The notes beneath the pieces are model-generated. The model had not been told where the DNA came from. It made no database searches and was given only the letters and a program-made list of their open reading frames with translations. Source: Cyclobacteriaceae bacterium (GTDB taxonomy: Bacteria > Bacteroidota > Bacteroidia > Cytophagales > Cyclobacteriaceae). From it: DNA of 48,065 nt. The stretch's first letter is position 1. Every line of letters begins with the position of its first letter. Of this stretch, positions 18,801 to 24,171 are shown piece after piece. A program made the translations under genes and the position numbers. The stretch spans positions 1 to 48,065 of the forward strand of contig JANQOR010000019.1 in assembly GCA_028285685.1 (NCBI GenBank), in the 5' to 3' direction.

Positions 18801-21159
18801 TGGGCAAAATCTTCTCGAAGTAAGTTCTATGTACATAGATGAAAAAGTATCTGCTGATACTGACATAGCTGGAAAAGGTCAATTGTGGGTTAGAAACGAC
18901 ATTCCCAACACGTTGATGTTCACTGATGACAGTGGTGTTGATCATGACCTTCTCAATGGAGGGGGTGGCAATAGCTGGTCTCTCACCGGCAACTCAGGCA
19001 CAGCAGATGGCACCAATTTTATTGGTACGACTGACAATGTGCCGCTTAGCTTCAGAGTAGCCAATCAAAAAGCAGGAAGGATAGAAAATACCAGCTCCAC
19101 CGCTAACACGTTCTTTGGGTATCTTTCAGGAAACGTGATTACATCTGGATTCAACAATACGGGTGTTGGCTACTTTGCACTATCAGCAAATACTACGGGC
19201 AGTTATAATGTGGCAGTGGGTCGAGGTGCAATGACCTCCAATACGATTGGCCATTTTAACGTGGCAAATGGCTACAATGCACTAAATGCGAATATCGACG
19301 GTACCAGGAATACAGCCAACGGCAACCAAGCGCTACAAGCAAATACCTCAGGAACCTCTAATACTGCAAGCGGTAATTGGGCTCTAATAAACAATACAAC
19401 TGGTGATAACAACACTGCGGTTGGTAATCTTGCTCTTATTGACAATACTACAGGCAGTAACAATACGGCGTTAGGCTACAATACGGATGTTAGTGCAGCC
19501 AACTTAACCAATGCAACAGCTATTGGAAGTGAAGCTGTGGTAACAGCAAGCAATACCATCCAACTAGGTAATTCCTCTGTAAGTCAGGTTTTTGCAGGTA
19601 CCGGCTCAAACGCAACAGTAATCGCAGGCGGACTACAAATTACTGGAGGAACTCCTGGAGTTGGTAAAGTGCTTACATCCAATGCGTCAGGCGTGGCAAC
19701 CTGGCAAGATATCGCAGCTAATAATGCCTGGTCGTCAATCGGCAATTCTGGGACAGTGGACGGTACTAATTTTATCGGCACTACCGACAATGTGCCTTTT
19801 AGCATCCGAGTAAACAACCAAAGAGCCGGCAGAATTGAATCCTCCGCTAGCTCAGCAAACAGTTTCTATGGCTACCAGGCCGGGAATGCTCTGACTACTG
19901 GGGTTCGGAATACAGCTATTGGTTACCAAACTCTCGCAACCAACACAGGCGGTAGCAGCAATACAGCAATTGGATATCACGCGCTAAATGATAACACCAC
20001 CGGTGGGCTCAATACTGCAATAGGTGTTTTTGCCCTTAACAGCTCCAGCACTGGATCCAACAACACCGCTACCGGTTACAACGCTCTTGAGGCCAATACA
20101 ATAGGTAGTAGTAACACAGCTCATGGTCTTCAGGCACTTTGGAAGAACACGACTGGTGGGAGTAATACCGCGATGGGAAGTAGTGCGTTGAATAACAATA
20201 TTTCAGGCTTAGGAAATACAGCGGTGGGTGCCGGGACACTTTCTGTAAATACAACAGGAAGTTCTATCACAGCCATTGGTCAGCTGGCAAATGTATCAGC
20301 AAATAACCTGATTAACGCTACAGCTATCGGTAATGCTGCAGTGGTGAATGCAAGCAATAAAGTTGTGATTGGCAACACCTCCGTAAATGTAATCGGTGGT
20401 TATGCCAATTGGAGTAATCTGAGCGATGGTCGGTTCAAAAGCAATGTGCAAGAAGATGTTCCGGGGCTAAGCTTTATTAACAAACTTCGCCCAGTGACTT
20501 ACAAACTCAAGATGCAACAACTAGATGAGCATATCATGCAAAACATGTCCGAAGAGACTAAGAACGAAAGAATGCAAATGCGGCAAACATCAGATAATGA
20601 TATTCCGAACAAAGTCAGTACGGGATTTGTAGCTCAGGAAGTTGAGAAAATCGCAAAAGATATAGGATATGATTTTGATGCCGTAATTGCGCCTCAAAAC
20701 GAAACAGATCACTATAGTCTATCCTATGCGCAATTCGTTGTTCCCCTCACAAAAGCAGTCCAGGAACTCAGTGGTATGCTCGAAGAGCAAAAAGCAACCA
20801 TTCAGCAACTTCAAAACGAATTGGCAGACCTAAAAAGTAATGATGCTAGTAATGTTATTTCCCCTAGGAATCCCAACGATTTATCGACTCTTGTTGACAA
20901 AATTGAGTTATTACAGAACAAACCTAATCCGTTCTCCATGGAAACCAGAATAGAAATGAGCTTACCACAAAGTGTTAGCACAGCAGAGGTCATCATTTAC
21001 GACTTGCGAGGAACTCAACTAAAATCGATCCCCGTTGAAGCAAGAGGTGCTACGTATGTCAGCATCCAAGGTAGAGAATTGGAAGAAGGAATGTATCTGT
21101 ATGCACTCATCGCCGACGGAGAAGTAATTGGTACCAAGCGAATGATCTTGACGAAGTAA
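6805..21159 (+). CDS. Giant T9SS-secreted repeat protein with YadA-like head repeats and S74 intramolecular chaperone
   Basis: The 4784-residue protein is a composite of recognisable parts. Residues 1-20 are a signal peptide (..SSTYA, then Q). About 48-205 hold ~23-residue repeats around NSFFGxxAG. 248-397 hold five 30-residue DNQDL repeats. About 440-1730 are tail-fibre-like, with five LEDNGS..QNS.SGTG copies and DADDIITKGYAD-type linkers. About 1733-3190 are YadA/Hep-Hag-type left-handed roll motifs (NSIAIG..A), in three super-modules. About 3200-4050 carry three GTPxNxxxAVWT modules. About 4058-4535 hold two GNSGTxDGTNFIGTTDN head modules. 4538-4650 is an S74 endosialidase-type chaperone with dyad Ser4540/Lys4545 in LSDGRFK. 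4648-4680 is a coiled coil. 4702-4784 is a T9SS type A sorting domain (PNPF.., GMYLYAL). By homology it should trimerise and be exported to or beyond the cell surface; an adhesive or sheath role is inference. Confidence 0.93.
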   Translation: MKNSALIAIVLFLSASSTYAQTRVTQYDQNVLNVLGVNGTYIGFQAGNASTNNARHNTMVGVWSGQFNTDGVQNSFFGYRAGRANTTSWNSFFGSNAGLNTTIGASNSFFGQQTGLANISGASNAYFGMQAGQNSTGSFNSFFGMRAGRFNTGQRNSFFGRQSGHNNAGSNNLILGFQSGFNATGSSNIFIGYQAGFSETGSNKLYIENSNIANPLIWGDFATDQVQINGALEVTGGVTSGGVPINTDNQDLSLTGNTLSLTNDASTVDLAPYLDNTDNQDLNIAGNILSLTNDASTVDLAPYLDNTDNQDLDIAGNILSLTNDASTVDLTPYLDNTDNQDLDIAGNILSLTNDASTVDLTPYLDNTDSQDLDLTGDILSLTNDATAVDLAPYLDNTDNQDLANVLSSGNSAGNIRIVDVLDPANPQDVATMNYVDLAVLSSGVFNLEDNGSNVQNSISGTGFFQWEDIQIDGQNISSGTPQMVVRNNGSTNKFSFGSDNVSYDVLRPNLTNTHDLGASGFRWSNIYTSDLDITNSAFAGPGSAVAPSFSFTGDDNTGIFSPGPDRLGISAGGGSRLTIESSRIIPNVDIVPPANNIIDLGASAQRFEDGWIDDLNVETVNNLTFPTADGTSGQVLTTNGAGALTFQDTPGDNLGNHLATQNLAPNTDNAYTLGTPLANWNDVRTRRITSNGTNLVLDATGSEIWANNNFTPSSGGGANLGVSGRQWNNMFIQGNIQNSSGAVQISGLSYPTADGTSGQVLTTDGAGTLSFLDIPGVANIEDSGNDVQNSASGTGALQWENVRIDGNLIENPTGPLSIGGTSGAILLNNTVHLNAPSGVDAIITASLHPDPNANLVLSPKGTGYVQFGGTEIVSHRELRVHGQNADVDFLLRPKGSGTVQTSAAHTSNIADADDIITKGYADANYAGAGSTLTNLEDNGTDVQNSASGTGVLRWDNVEINGSKIDHTSPSNFIIDNTGGGQVRLESNPNVPIVADPGGIGKFLIGGGGLNVFSTPLVELGSTTGSGTANINVLSSAVDEDLVFNPKGAGTVQTSAAHTANISNADDIITKAYADANYSSTGLQNIADDTGNDLLIGDAAQFGDVALSMQSASPNASIALRPKGPGGEVQISPSVDTGTSNISEVFRLDHSTSGTPATNFGVGMFWSLNGTFSGLNSYYFTDATPSQQDTEYKWEGYSNAATTDFMSLSRSRLVLGDNSTPADLQTFHIDVQASTGRNLQIDHDGSIIMNNENGAQDVIFGLRSANAQVGELRYDQSTSSMNMRATNSTDDLLFWPGSSSGQIRYYTQSRSSGDIAMDGSLQDVDMNLVPKGMGTVTVPTGYEANIADDRDLINKKYFDDNINSAGLANLIDNGSSVQNSASGTGSFTWEGISLDGSNISSSGGGLTLISPFNMNFTGNSSFVFNGTNMQVGDPIGGGDFTINAVNSISPDVDIAIQTKGEGNLRFQNGTIQLPTSPSGTVTGMLRYGNGGSNMLQVYDGGWNNVGLSNLEDNGSNVENSSTGSGYFQWEGIRLFDNRVQVNSGFGAGADLVLQPANNSAYVQIGGDGDVVTQRQLKLGSIQADVDLLIEPKGTGTVKVPVGYDSNISSDQDLINKKYFDDNAGTGFNGSYTIDDPSTNTLIEIANFNRTTSGIPDVGIGGYITLGVENPNLGISPLRIGNEISTYSGNTRRYDFRIQMDYNNTGLEDAIFISNRTFSATFGWQNINVNGIRAINLGSENTADAAANFGVIIGHSSDVQAANAIAVGLNTLTSGQGGIAIGHGAESENTDAIAIGTDAGNALGTIGTSSVSIGSGTNSIGSDIGNNSIAIGTNAISSGAESISLGFASDATDNSSLAIGAIAQSTAQGGTAIGGSAITSAIDAVAVGTQATGAGNSSVALGKSAQANTTNSISIGNLSGTSTGTQGDNSVSIGNSVNDGTFPVGTSSVAIGDQTEARNTNTIAIGKSASARGAEVIALGQTAFGTGTSGIVIGRAASQSTGSYGIAFGDIARANGTGAMGFGRWSEGAANGAIMMGYHTSAQVNNIANSFELAWDGSSAFKVGNTIGTVITSNANPQVNLGDAVDGALAYNTTTGNLELRDGGVFAPVGAGGGITVGPENQIPVANTSGTDFDYEARFTYNGQSLVAEGTGVNSISIGTNASVDQTDGIVIGANSTITGDNTLVIGNNVSVAGSNNVMIGADQTYNSGNQSTVIGTGARQGNGASVVIGWDAGNTSGSVSAQHTSIGANSNSGTATIGLASTAIGSNTISSGNNSVALGSTAEANANETIAIGFDAGDNSTGTDGTGSITIGSQANSGTGNIGENSIAIGTSAQSNSTGGIAIGDNALTTNMGAVALGDGALSRGTNTIAIGNDAAATTGGGGNSQFVSIGNQSNSTNLQIGASSVAVGASTISVGGNSVAIGASAESHAADAIAIGNNAGDNGAGVDNSGSITLGANANSVSGQAIGQNSIAIGTLSEAVGIQTVNIGYQAGRNSTGTDGVASVTIGADANSTSGLNVGTNSVAIGAGSYTQGAGNVAIGVAAGANSTGASGSRSVSIGSDANSVLTQDIGASSVAIGFFAETPGAQAIAIGEAAGQNSTGADGASSISIGDDANSAAGTDIGTNSIALGSSTISSATSSIAIGDGAKAEDTNNISIGTNAGDASGSILNGAISIGDEANSSANNIGQFGVAVGTSAESRFNGSIAIGRGMKANADQAIIIGSDNITGNDSNDLAESFEVAFDGSTAFKVGNTLGTVITADIDPQGNLGDAVDGALAYNTSTGNLELRSGGTFAPVGTGASITVGPENQIPVANSAGTDFDYDTRFSYDGSRLIAEGTGTSSVAIGDGAQSAGASSVALGDGAATGATDAIAIGTNANASGSTTVAIGRNASGASNAGVVAIGNSAIVNGSAGIAIGQNSTGGANGIGIGNGAKAPGIGIISLGDATGDNGSGANGNRSVSIGNQVNSSNGVDIGANSVAIGNSADSEGANSVALGNSTSSSAASSVAIGDGAEGNATDVIAIGTDAGDNSTGADGINSISIGNAANSAPTQAIGAGSVAIGFAAQTPGQSGIAIGDAADTSVDYALALGADANTTGLGGMSFGRNSRASAQGAIMMGHHSAAQTNSVANSFEVAWDGSTGFKVGNTIGTVITANANPQTNLGDAVDGALAYNTSTGNLELRHGGSFAPIMGGGSGAQISGTPIANQIAVWTSPTQISGTTGMIFNGTLFNVSTSTTSSIVRATNSNVSGEAAIGTVNDSGDGINMVQEGSAATGTVFGLPRAGMSTITNNLAADAGIAFGTNSPHSVYIGAGNALALEINSSQTFDFQGNTLTNAAYPTASTDVATKQYVDDNLGGGLSFPLLAPDGTEGAPSYSFTNDTDMGMRRFGSDVLGLAVNGESTVRVGRFNTEFHGNANNDYTVLEHSTGQLYRNDNTQQTQIYGGALGATNGAFTSWTGDANNNSSILNYISSDNTLGNFELYSQISNLLYRIDASGSHFLVERSAKAPDVAGYGQLWVRDDSPNTLIFTDDAGNDHDLTALGGGSGANIAGTPVNNELAVWTNSTTIEGESNLQWDGTEFVVGDDLSEGIISRIEATSVELNFREGGSLVGSIDAAVPSGGTNAGLTFRGNSLSTTQPAVNLFGSVASGQDTGTEPAVKIVGSINTGSSLVNRNVLGLYNGSTLVADVNNFGDWDYQGNDIGGLGEVELTTGGNFRTTIRGSSNAVTYLYSGNSNVNRTKDDLIQTSDLAADNAAGSPAPVWHTRLYTTNPSTPFVNRPIMWQMDNGGNPLFQVDLNGDWNYQGNALTNVAYPVNSTDVATKQYVDDNSGGSGDVSKVGTPVNDQVAVWTGDGTVEGDPNLTYTGGILRVSSVSLGTQTVETIGTAMTLSGGTGLNIVSGNGTIVMGDNLRPNGNFAFDNGTLTNSWDDTYSQRFLADDGLSGSTPAFSFGDDPNTGIYNQSTDRLGFAVGGNTTMSLGFAEGLIVTTSSQFFDEVDLNGQNLLEVSSMYIDEKVSADTDIAGKGQLWVRNDIPNTLMFTDDSGVDHDLLNGGGGNSWSLTGNSGTADGTNFIGTTDNVPLSFRVANQKAGRIENTSSTANTFFGYLSGNVITSGFNNTGVGYFALSANTTGSYNVAVGRGAMTSNTIGHFNVANGYNALNANIDGTRNTANGNQALQANTSGTSNTASGNWALINNTTGDNNTAVGNLALIDNTTGSNNTALGYNTDVSAANLTNATAIGSEAVVTASNTIQLGNSSVSQVFAGTGSNATVIAGGLQITGGTPGVGKVLTSNASGVATWQDIAANNAWSSIGNSGTVDGTNFIGTTDNVPFSIRVNNQRAGRIESSASSANSFYGYQAGNALTTGVRNTAIGYQTLATNTGGSSNTAIGYHALNDNTTGGLNTAIGVFALNSSSTGSNNTATGYNALEANTIGSSNTAHGLQALWKNTTGGSNTAMGSSALNNNISGLGNTAVGAGTLSVNTTGSSITAIGQLANVSANNLINATAIGNAAVVNASNKVVIGNTSVNVIGGYANWSNLSDGRFKSNVQEDVPGLSFINKLRPVTYKLKMQQLDEHIMQNMSEETKNERMQMRQTSDNDIPNKVSTGFVAQEVEKIAKDIGYDFDAVIAPQNETDHYSLSYAQFVVPLTKAVQELSGMLEEQKATIQQLQNELADLKSNDASNVISPRNPNDLSTLVDKIELLQNKPNPFSMETRIEMSLPQSVSTAEVIIYDLRGTQLKSIPVEARGATYVSIQGRELEEGMYLYALIADGEVIGTKRMILTK
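7546..7995 (+). repeat. Five tandem 90-bp coding repeats plus a partial sixth
   Basis: Units start at 7546, 7636, 7726, 7816 and 7906; a sixth begins at 7996 but diverges after DNQDL. Each encodes 30 residues of the form DNQDLxLTGNxLSLTNDAS followed by TVDLAPYLDNT. Units 2 to 4 are almost identical at the DNA level, including synonymous positions, which indicates recent duplication. Confidence 0.95.
8143..11400 (+). repeat. Five dispersed LEDNGS/QNSASGTG modules within the giant gene
   Basis: Copies begin at 8143, 9142, 9607, 10909 and 11329. Each has the pattern (L/I)xDxGxxVxNSxSGxGxxxW followed by a short (I/L)DG segment. The spacing is irregular (about 420-1300 bases) and the intervening sequence carries linkers such as DADDIITKGYADANY. 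They are conserved at the protein level and clearly diverged at the DNA level. Confidence 0.85.
12001..16380 (+). repeat. Three YadA-head super-modules within the giant gene
   Basis: Each super-module is a run of NSIAIG..A-type roll motifs closed by a shared block: NSFExAxDGSxxFKVGNT, then GTVITxxxxPQ, LGDAVDGALAYNT, GNLELR.GG.FAP. The closing blocks lie at about 12940-13130, 15010-15190 and 16190-16380. The first two are followed by the linker VGPENQIPVAN and a short FDY segment before the next run. The closing blocks match well in protein but differ at many synonymous sites. Confidence 0.85.
16405..18400 (+). repeat. Three GTPxNxxxAVWT modules within the giant gene
   Basis: Copies begin at 16405, 17455 and 18319. 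Each encodes GTP(I/V)xNxxAVWT followed by an EG..NL.(W/Y)(D/T)G segment, with LAxDG-type and VATKQYVDDN linkers between them (the latter near 16840 and 18260). ATKQYVD-type linkers also occur in phage tail-fibre-like proteins. Confidence 0.75.
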
Positions 21160-21166
21160 TGAGAGC

Positions 21167-21197
21167 CAAAGCCCTCAGGAAACACCTGGGGGTTTTG
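21167..21197. terminator. Bidirectional hairpin between the giant gene and the convergent lipoprotein gene
   Basis: A 13-bp stem (21167-21179 with 21185-21197, two G-T pairs) encloses the loop AAACA. The outer A/T pairs give a short T run on both strands. It starts 8 bases after the giant gene's stop and ends just before the end of the minus-strand gene. Confidence 0.75.
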
Positions 21198-21198
21198 T

Positions 21199-21675
21199 CT
21201 ATTCCCTAACTTCCTTAACACCCGACACATGAGTGGTAATCGCCTTCCACTGTCCATTCTCTTTTACAAATACATCGCTTGATTTGTACGTCTGGGTGTA
21301 CGAACCTTGGGTATCGCTCCCAGCAATTGTTCCAACACCAAAGGTTGTAGCTGTTCCGTTTTCATAAACTTCCAGCTTTAAAATCTCGAACAAAAAGGAA
21401 TCGTAGCTAGGGCCGTACTTAGAAACATATCCCATCTCATCTTCCTTTGAATAGACTTCTCCCCCATCATCAACAAGTTGGTACTTTTGATGTAAAATCT
21501 GATCTAGCAACGCAGTGTCCTGCTCTTCGTATGCCTTCGCAAACGACACTATTTTTAAATTTCTTACGGTCTCATAATCTTCATCACTGATCATAGAAGT
21601 TGGCTGTTGAGAGGGTGTTTGAGGACTGCATGCCGCAAAAAGTGCTAAAATTGCAAATAGGAAAAAGGTCTTCAT
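21199..21675 (-). CDS. Lipoprotein with SnoaL/DUF4440-like (NTF2 fold) domain
   Basis: The 158-residue protein has a lipoprotein signal with Cys16 in LFAACS, so it is probably anchored in the outer or inner membrane. The mature part (about residues 40-150) has the pattern of NTF2-like DUF4440 proteins: an N-terminal helix with FAKAYEEQDTALLDQIL, then HQKYQLVDDGGEVYSKEDEM, and a final strand pair ending GQWKAITTHVSGV. These domains bind small ligands or act as minor enzymes, but no catalytic residues can be assigned here. It is alone on its strand, convergent with the giant gene across a shared terminator. Confidence 0.72.
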   Translation of the reverse strand: MKTFFLFAILALFAACSPQTPSQQPTSMISDEDYETVRNLKIVSFAKAYEEQDTALLDQILHQKYQLVDDGGEVYSKEDEMGYVSKYGPSYDSFLFEILKLEVYENGTATTFGVGTIAGSDTQGSYTQTYKSSDVFVKENGQWKAITTHVSGVKEVRE

Positions 21676-21762
21676 CTTAGTTATTTTTTGGTTAAGCTAC
21701 GAAAAAGCTGGATTAATCAAATAAGAAAACGGGATGCATGATTTTTAGGTTAAAATTGACAT

Positions 21763-22164
21763 ATGGAACTAAGTGAGTTGAAAGAAAAAGCAAAAGAGGT
21801 CGCAAAAAATGCACATGCCCCGTACAGTTCGTTTCGTGTTGGTAGTGCTATACTTACCAGGTCTGGAAATGTATATGTCGGCTGCAATGTAGAAAACACC
21901 TCGTACGGTCTTACCACCTGTGCCGAACGAAATGCAATTGCTTCAGCGGTGTCGACAGAGGGAAAAATTGAGTTAGAATGTGTGGTGGTCTACACACCTA
22001 CAGAGAAACCTGCCACGCCTTGTGGAGTTTGCCGTCAGGTGATTCAAGAATTCAATGGAAGTGATATCAAGGTTCATTGTTGTTGTGATTCTGACGAAGT
22101 ATTGGACACATCAATCAAAAAACTTCTCCCTGAGGCGTTTAATTTGGATGACTTTAAAAAATAG
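21763..22164 (+). CDS. cdd: Cytidine deaminase
   Basis: This 133-residue enzyme deaminates cytidine and deoxycytidine to uridine and deoxyuridine in pyrimidine salvage (cytoplasm). The zinc site is complete: Cys53 and proton-shuttle Glu55 in TCAERNA, with Cys87 and Cys90 in PCGVC. Substrate residues NVENTSYGLT (about 42-51) are in place. Length equals that of the homotetrameric short form. It is monocistronic between the SnoaL-like and DinB-like genes, with a hairpin downstream at 22247-22271. Confidence 0.95.
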   Translation: MELSELKEKAKEVAKNAHAPYSSFRVGSAILTRSGNVYVGCNVENTSYGLTTCAERNAIASAVSTEGKIELECVVVYTPTEKPATPCGVCRQVIQEFNGSDIKVHCCCDSDEVLDTSIKKLLPEAFNLDDFKK

Positions 22165-22246
22165 CGGCGAGAAAACTTCAAGCAATAGCGCTATCAAATA
22201 CTGAAACTATTTTTTCGTAGTAGCAAGAAATCAAACAGAAACAAAG

Positions 22247-22271
22247 AAGCCCTGCGGTTTGCAAGGCTTTT
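22247..22271. terminator. Hairpin between cdd and the DinB-like gene
   Basis: Stem 22247-22255 pairs with 22261-22269 (one C-A mismatch) around loop GGTTT, followed by a short T run. It sits between two convergent genes and probably serves both. Confidence 0.65.
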
Positions 22272-22289
22272 CATTCATTTTCTTTTTGA

Positions 22290-22838
22290 TCAATAGTACT
22301 TGTAGCTGGGAGGTTTGTTTCCAGCAATTCTTACATACAGATTGGCTTTGGCTTTGTGATTCGTTAGATGGTCATGGACTGTCAACAACCCTTCAAGTCT
22401 TGTCATCGTGTTTCCTCCAAAACTCTGAATGGTATCCATCAATTGTTGATCTGACATAGCAGCCATTATTTCGCCCGTTTCTCTAAGTTGGCCTGTGACA
22501 AAACTCATAATCTCTTCCTTGCTCATGGAGGCAACGTCCCTTTCCGGTCGATCCTGCGGTGGTGGAATGTCCTTCAAATAGAGATTTGCAATTACTGTGG
22601 AAGATCCACCAATATGTATCAACTGCTCAGCAAAAGTTCGCACGCTATCGTGAGGCTTATAGTTATACTGATCTTCGGGCATAGCATCGGAAAGCTCCAC
22701 AATCTGATCAATAGCAGCATTCCAGACCTTGATATGCCCCTCAGTAATGTTGTACGTTGGTTCATTTGGGGCGGCACATTGAGTTAGCAACAAAATGACT
22801 GTTACAAACCCAATAGAGGGTTTAGTTAGGTTTTTCAT
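22290..22838 (-). CDS. DinB-like lipoprotein
   Basis: The 182-residue protein has a lipoprotein signal with Cys21 in LLTQC. The mature part is a four-helix DinB-type domain: PEDQYNYKPHDSVRTFAEQLIHIGG carries the first metal-type histidine, and HDHLTNHKAKANLY near the C-terminus carries the second cluster, as in YfiT/DinB metal sites. Cytoplasmic DinB proteins are thiol-dependent transferases or damage-inducible proteins; this one is exported and lipid-anchored, a form seen in many Bacteroidota, with unknown substrate. Confidence 0.8.
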   Translation of the reverse strand: MKNLTKPSIGFVTVILLLTQCAAPNEPTYNITEGHIKVWNAAIDQIVELSDAMPEDQYNYKPHDSVRTFAEQLIHIGGSSTVIANLYLKDIPPPQDRPERDVASMSKEEIMSFVTGQLRETGEIMAAMSDQQLMDTIQSFGGNTMTRLEGLLTVHDHLTNHKAKANLYVRIAGNKPPSYKYY

Positions 22839-22904
22839 AAAATTAAAGTTTAGGTTTCGCTATAGTAAAACTACTATTTACCCGAGAAGAAAAGAAAATG
22901 TCAA

Positions 22905-23420
22905 TCAGTACTTTCTGTTCAGAATTTCAGAATATATAATCGCTTTCCGGGCCTCCCCTGCGCTCAATCCATCCCGGATCTCATCAGCGAATGTATACTC
23001 CTCCTCTTCTTCTGCGTCCATGCCTTTGAACAGTCGAGGTTCATGATAATTCTCGTCGGGCTCATATTCCAGGCTATGACCTTCAGCTCGTTTAATGGAT
23101 TCTTCGTAGATCCTTCGGCTCTCTTCATCAGCGAATGCTCTTCGCTCCCCTTCAAGACGCTGCTGTTCTTGAACCTCTTCCTGCGGTTTCACCTCCTCCA
23201 TCTGTTCAATAACTTCTTGCGGTACTTCCTGAACAACTTCTTGCCCTGGGTCCGCCTCACCAGTTATCTCCCTTAACAAATCTTCAAATGTTTTCGAAGG
23301 TGTTTCAGGAGCAGGATTATTTTCCGTACCCGGTCGGGAGGTTGGAGCTTTCTTCTTTTTTCGGGTCAAAAAATAGATTAAAGCTGCAAGCAAATACCAT
23401 ACTATCTGATAATCATCCAT
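22905..23420 (-). CDS. Uncharacterised membrane-anchored acidic protein
   Basis: I place the start at the ATG at 23420 (171 residues, MDDYQIVWYLLAAL..). The frame extends upstream to a TTG at 23438, but the added residues look like leader. A single N-terminal helix (about residues 6-20) and a KKKK stop-transfer are followed by a Pro/Glu-rich, probably disordered segment and a long Glu-rich region. The conserved-looking C-terminus is FADEIRDGLSAGEARKAIIY. I believe similar small proteins are common in Bacteroidota, but I know of no function. The cytoplasmic tail is strongly acidic. Confidence 0.6.
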   Translation of the reverse strand: MDDYQIVWYLLAALIYFLTRKKKKAPTSRPGTENNPAPETPSKTFEDLLREITGEADPGQEVVQEVPQEVIEQMEEVKPQEEVQEQQRLEGERRAFADEESRRIYEESIKRAEGHSLEYEPDENYHEPRLFKGMDAEEEEEYTFADEIRDGLSAGEARKAIIYSEILNRKY

Positions 23421-23616
23421 GATCCCACTAAGGTACAAATCGAAATTTGAACTTCATGGATTCAATCTATTAATTAGAAAAAAGTAAAAAAAGATCTTAC
23501 TCATACATAGTTATTCCATTGATAAACATGTCTTTGTGTTAACAGTTTTCATTCATTCCTTCAATTAAATAGTGCTTATCGCATAGAAGTGACTAACTTA
23601 CACCTAAATAAGAACC

Positions 23617-24132
23617 ATGCCTGACTATCCTATCAATCATCATCTCTATACTTTGTTGTGGAATAAGTATCGTCCGGCCATCGTAAAGCTGATGACTGAT
23701 GCGCTAGAAAAGCCCCAGGAATACAAATTCCAACCACATGAATTCAAGGATGTCAATCCTCGGGAAAAAGGTGGTTATAGCTTCACAATGGAGGTTTATA
23801 AAGGCAAGGCTCAAAACAATATCAAAGGTTCAGTAGTTGCTCAAGATTTGCTGTTGATCCTGCAGAAATCTGGAAGAGCATTGGAACTGCTGGATACAGC
23901 TAAATATGAATTTGTTCTCGACAAGCAGTTCATGCTTAAGATTAGCCAGGAGCCTGTAGTACAGGAGGAACCTGAACAAACAACCCCAGAAGTCGTCGAA
24001 TCTACAGACACTGAAGAATCTGTCGAATCTGACGATGCAGAATCTACTTCCGAGGTAGAAGATCTTGCCACAGATATAGCTGAAGAATCAGCAGTAGAGG
24101 AAAATGCAGAAACAGAAGAAAAAGAAGGCTAA
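23617..24132 (+). CDS. Uncharacterised protein with long acidic C-terminal tail
   Basis: The 171-residue protein has no signal peptide or membrane segment. Residues 1-110 look folded (LYTLLWNKYRPAIVKLM, then a GGYSFTMEVYKGKA strand region and VAQDLLLILQKSGRALELL). Residues 115-171 are almost entirely Glu, Ser, Thr, Asp, Val and Ala and are probably disordered. I do not recognise the family. It is followed after 39 bases by the isoaspartyl peptidase gene on the same strand, but a separate -7 element lies between them, so operon membership is uncertain. Confidence 0.6.
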   Translation: MPDYPINHHLYTLLWNKYRPAIVKLMTDALEKPQEYKFQPHEFKDVNPREKGGYSFTMEVYKGKAQNNIKGSVVAQDLLLILQKSGRALELLDTAKYEFVLDKQFMLKISQEPVVQEEPEQTTPEVVESTDTEESVESDDAESTSEVEDLATDIAEESAVEENAETEEKEG

Positions 24133-24147
24133 ACAGTCTTGAAGGCC

Positions 24148-24155
24148 TAATTTTG
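24148..24155 (+). promoter_or_regulatory. -7 promoter element of the isoaspartyl peptidase gene
   Basis: TAATTTTG matches TAnnTTTG perfectly, 16 bases before the ATG at 24172. This gives a leader of about 10 bases, as is common in Bacteroidota. No TTG at the -33 distance is evident. Confidence 0.45.
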
Positions 24156-24171
24156 CAGTTTCTACTTATCA

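Noticed and set aside
6805-21159. Many 60-230-codon open frames on the opposite strand and in other frames of the giant gene
   Set aside because: They follow the repeat structure of the main frame (repetitive Gly/Ile/Ala/Asn codons leave few stops), have repetitive and compositionally odd translations, and match no known family. The long one at 15351-16046 is a mirror of the YadA-head repeats.
6805-21159. Prophage tail-fibre gene
   Set aside because: The tail-fibre and S74 motifs suggest it, but the protein has a Sec signal peptide and a T9SS sorting domain, and the neighbours are housekeeping genes (gltA, cdd) with no phage genes.
23421-23438. TTG at 23438 as start of the acidic membrane protein
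   Set aside because: The ATG at 23420 places the membrane helix at the usual distance from the N-terminus; the upstream part overlaps promoter-like sequence.
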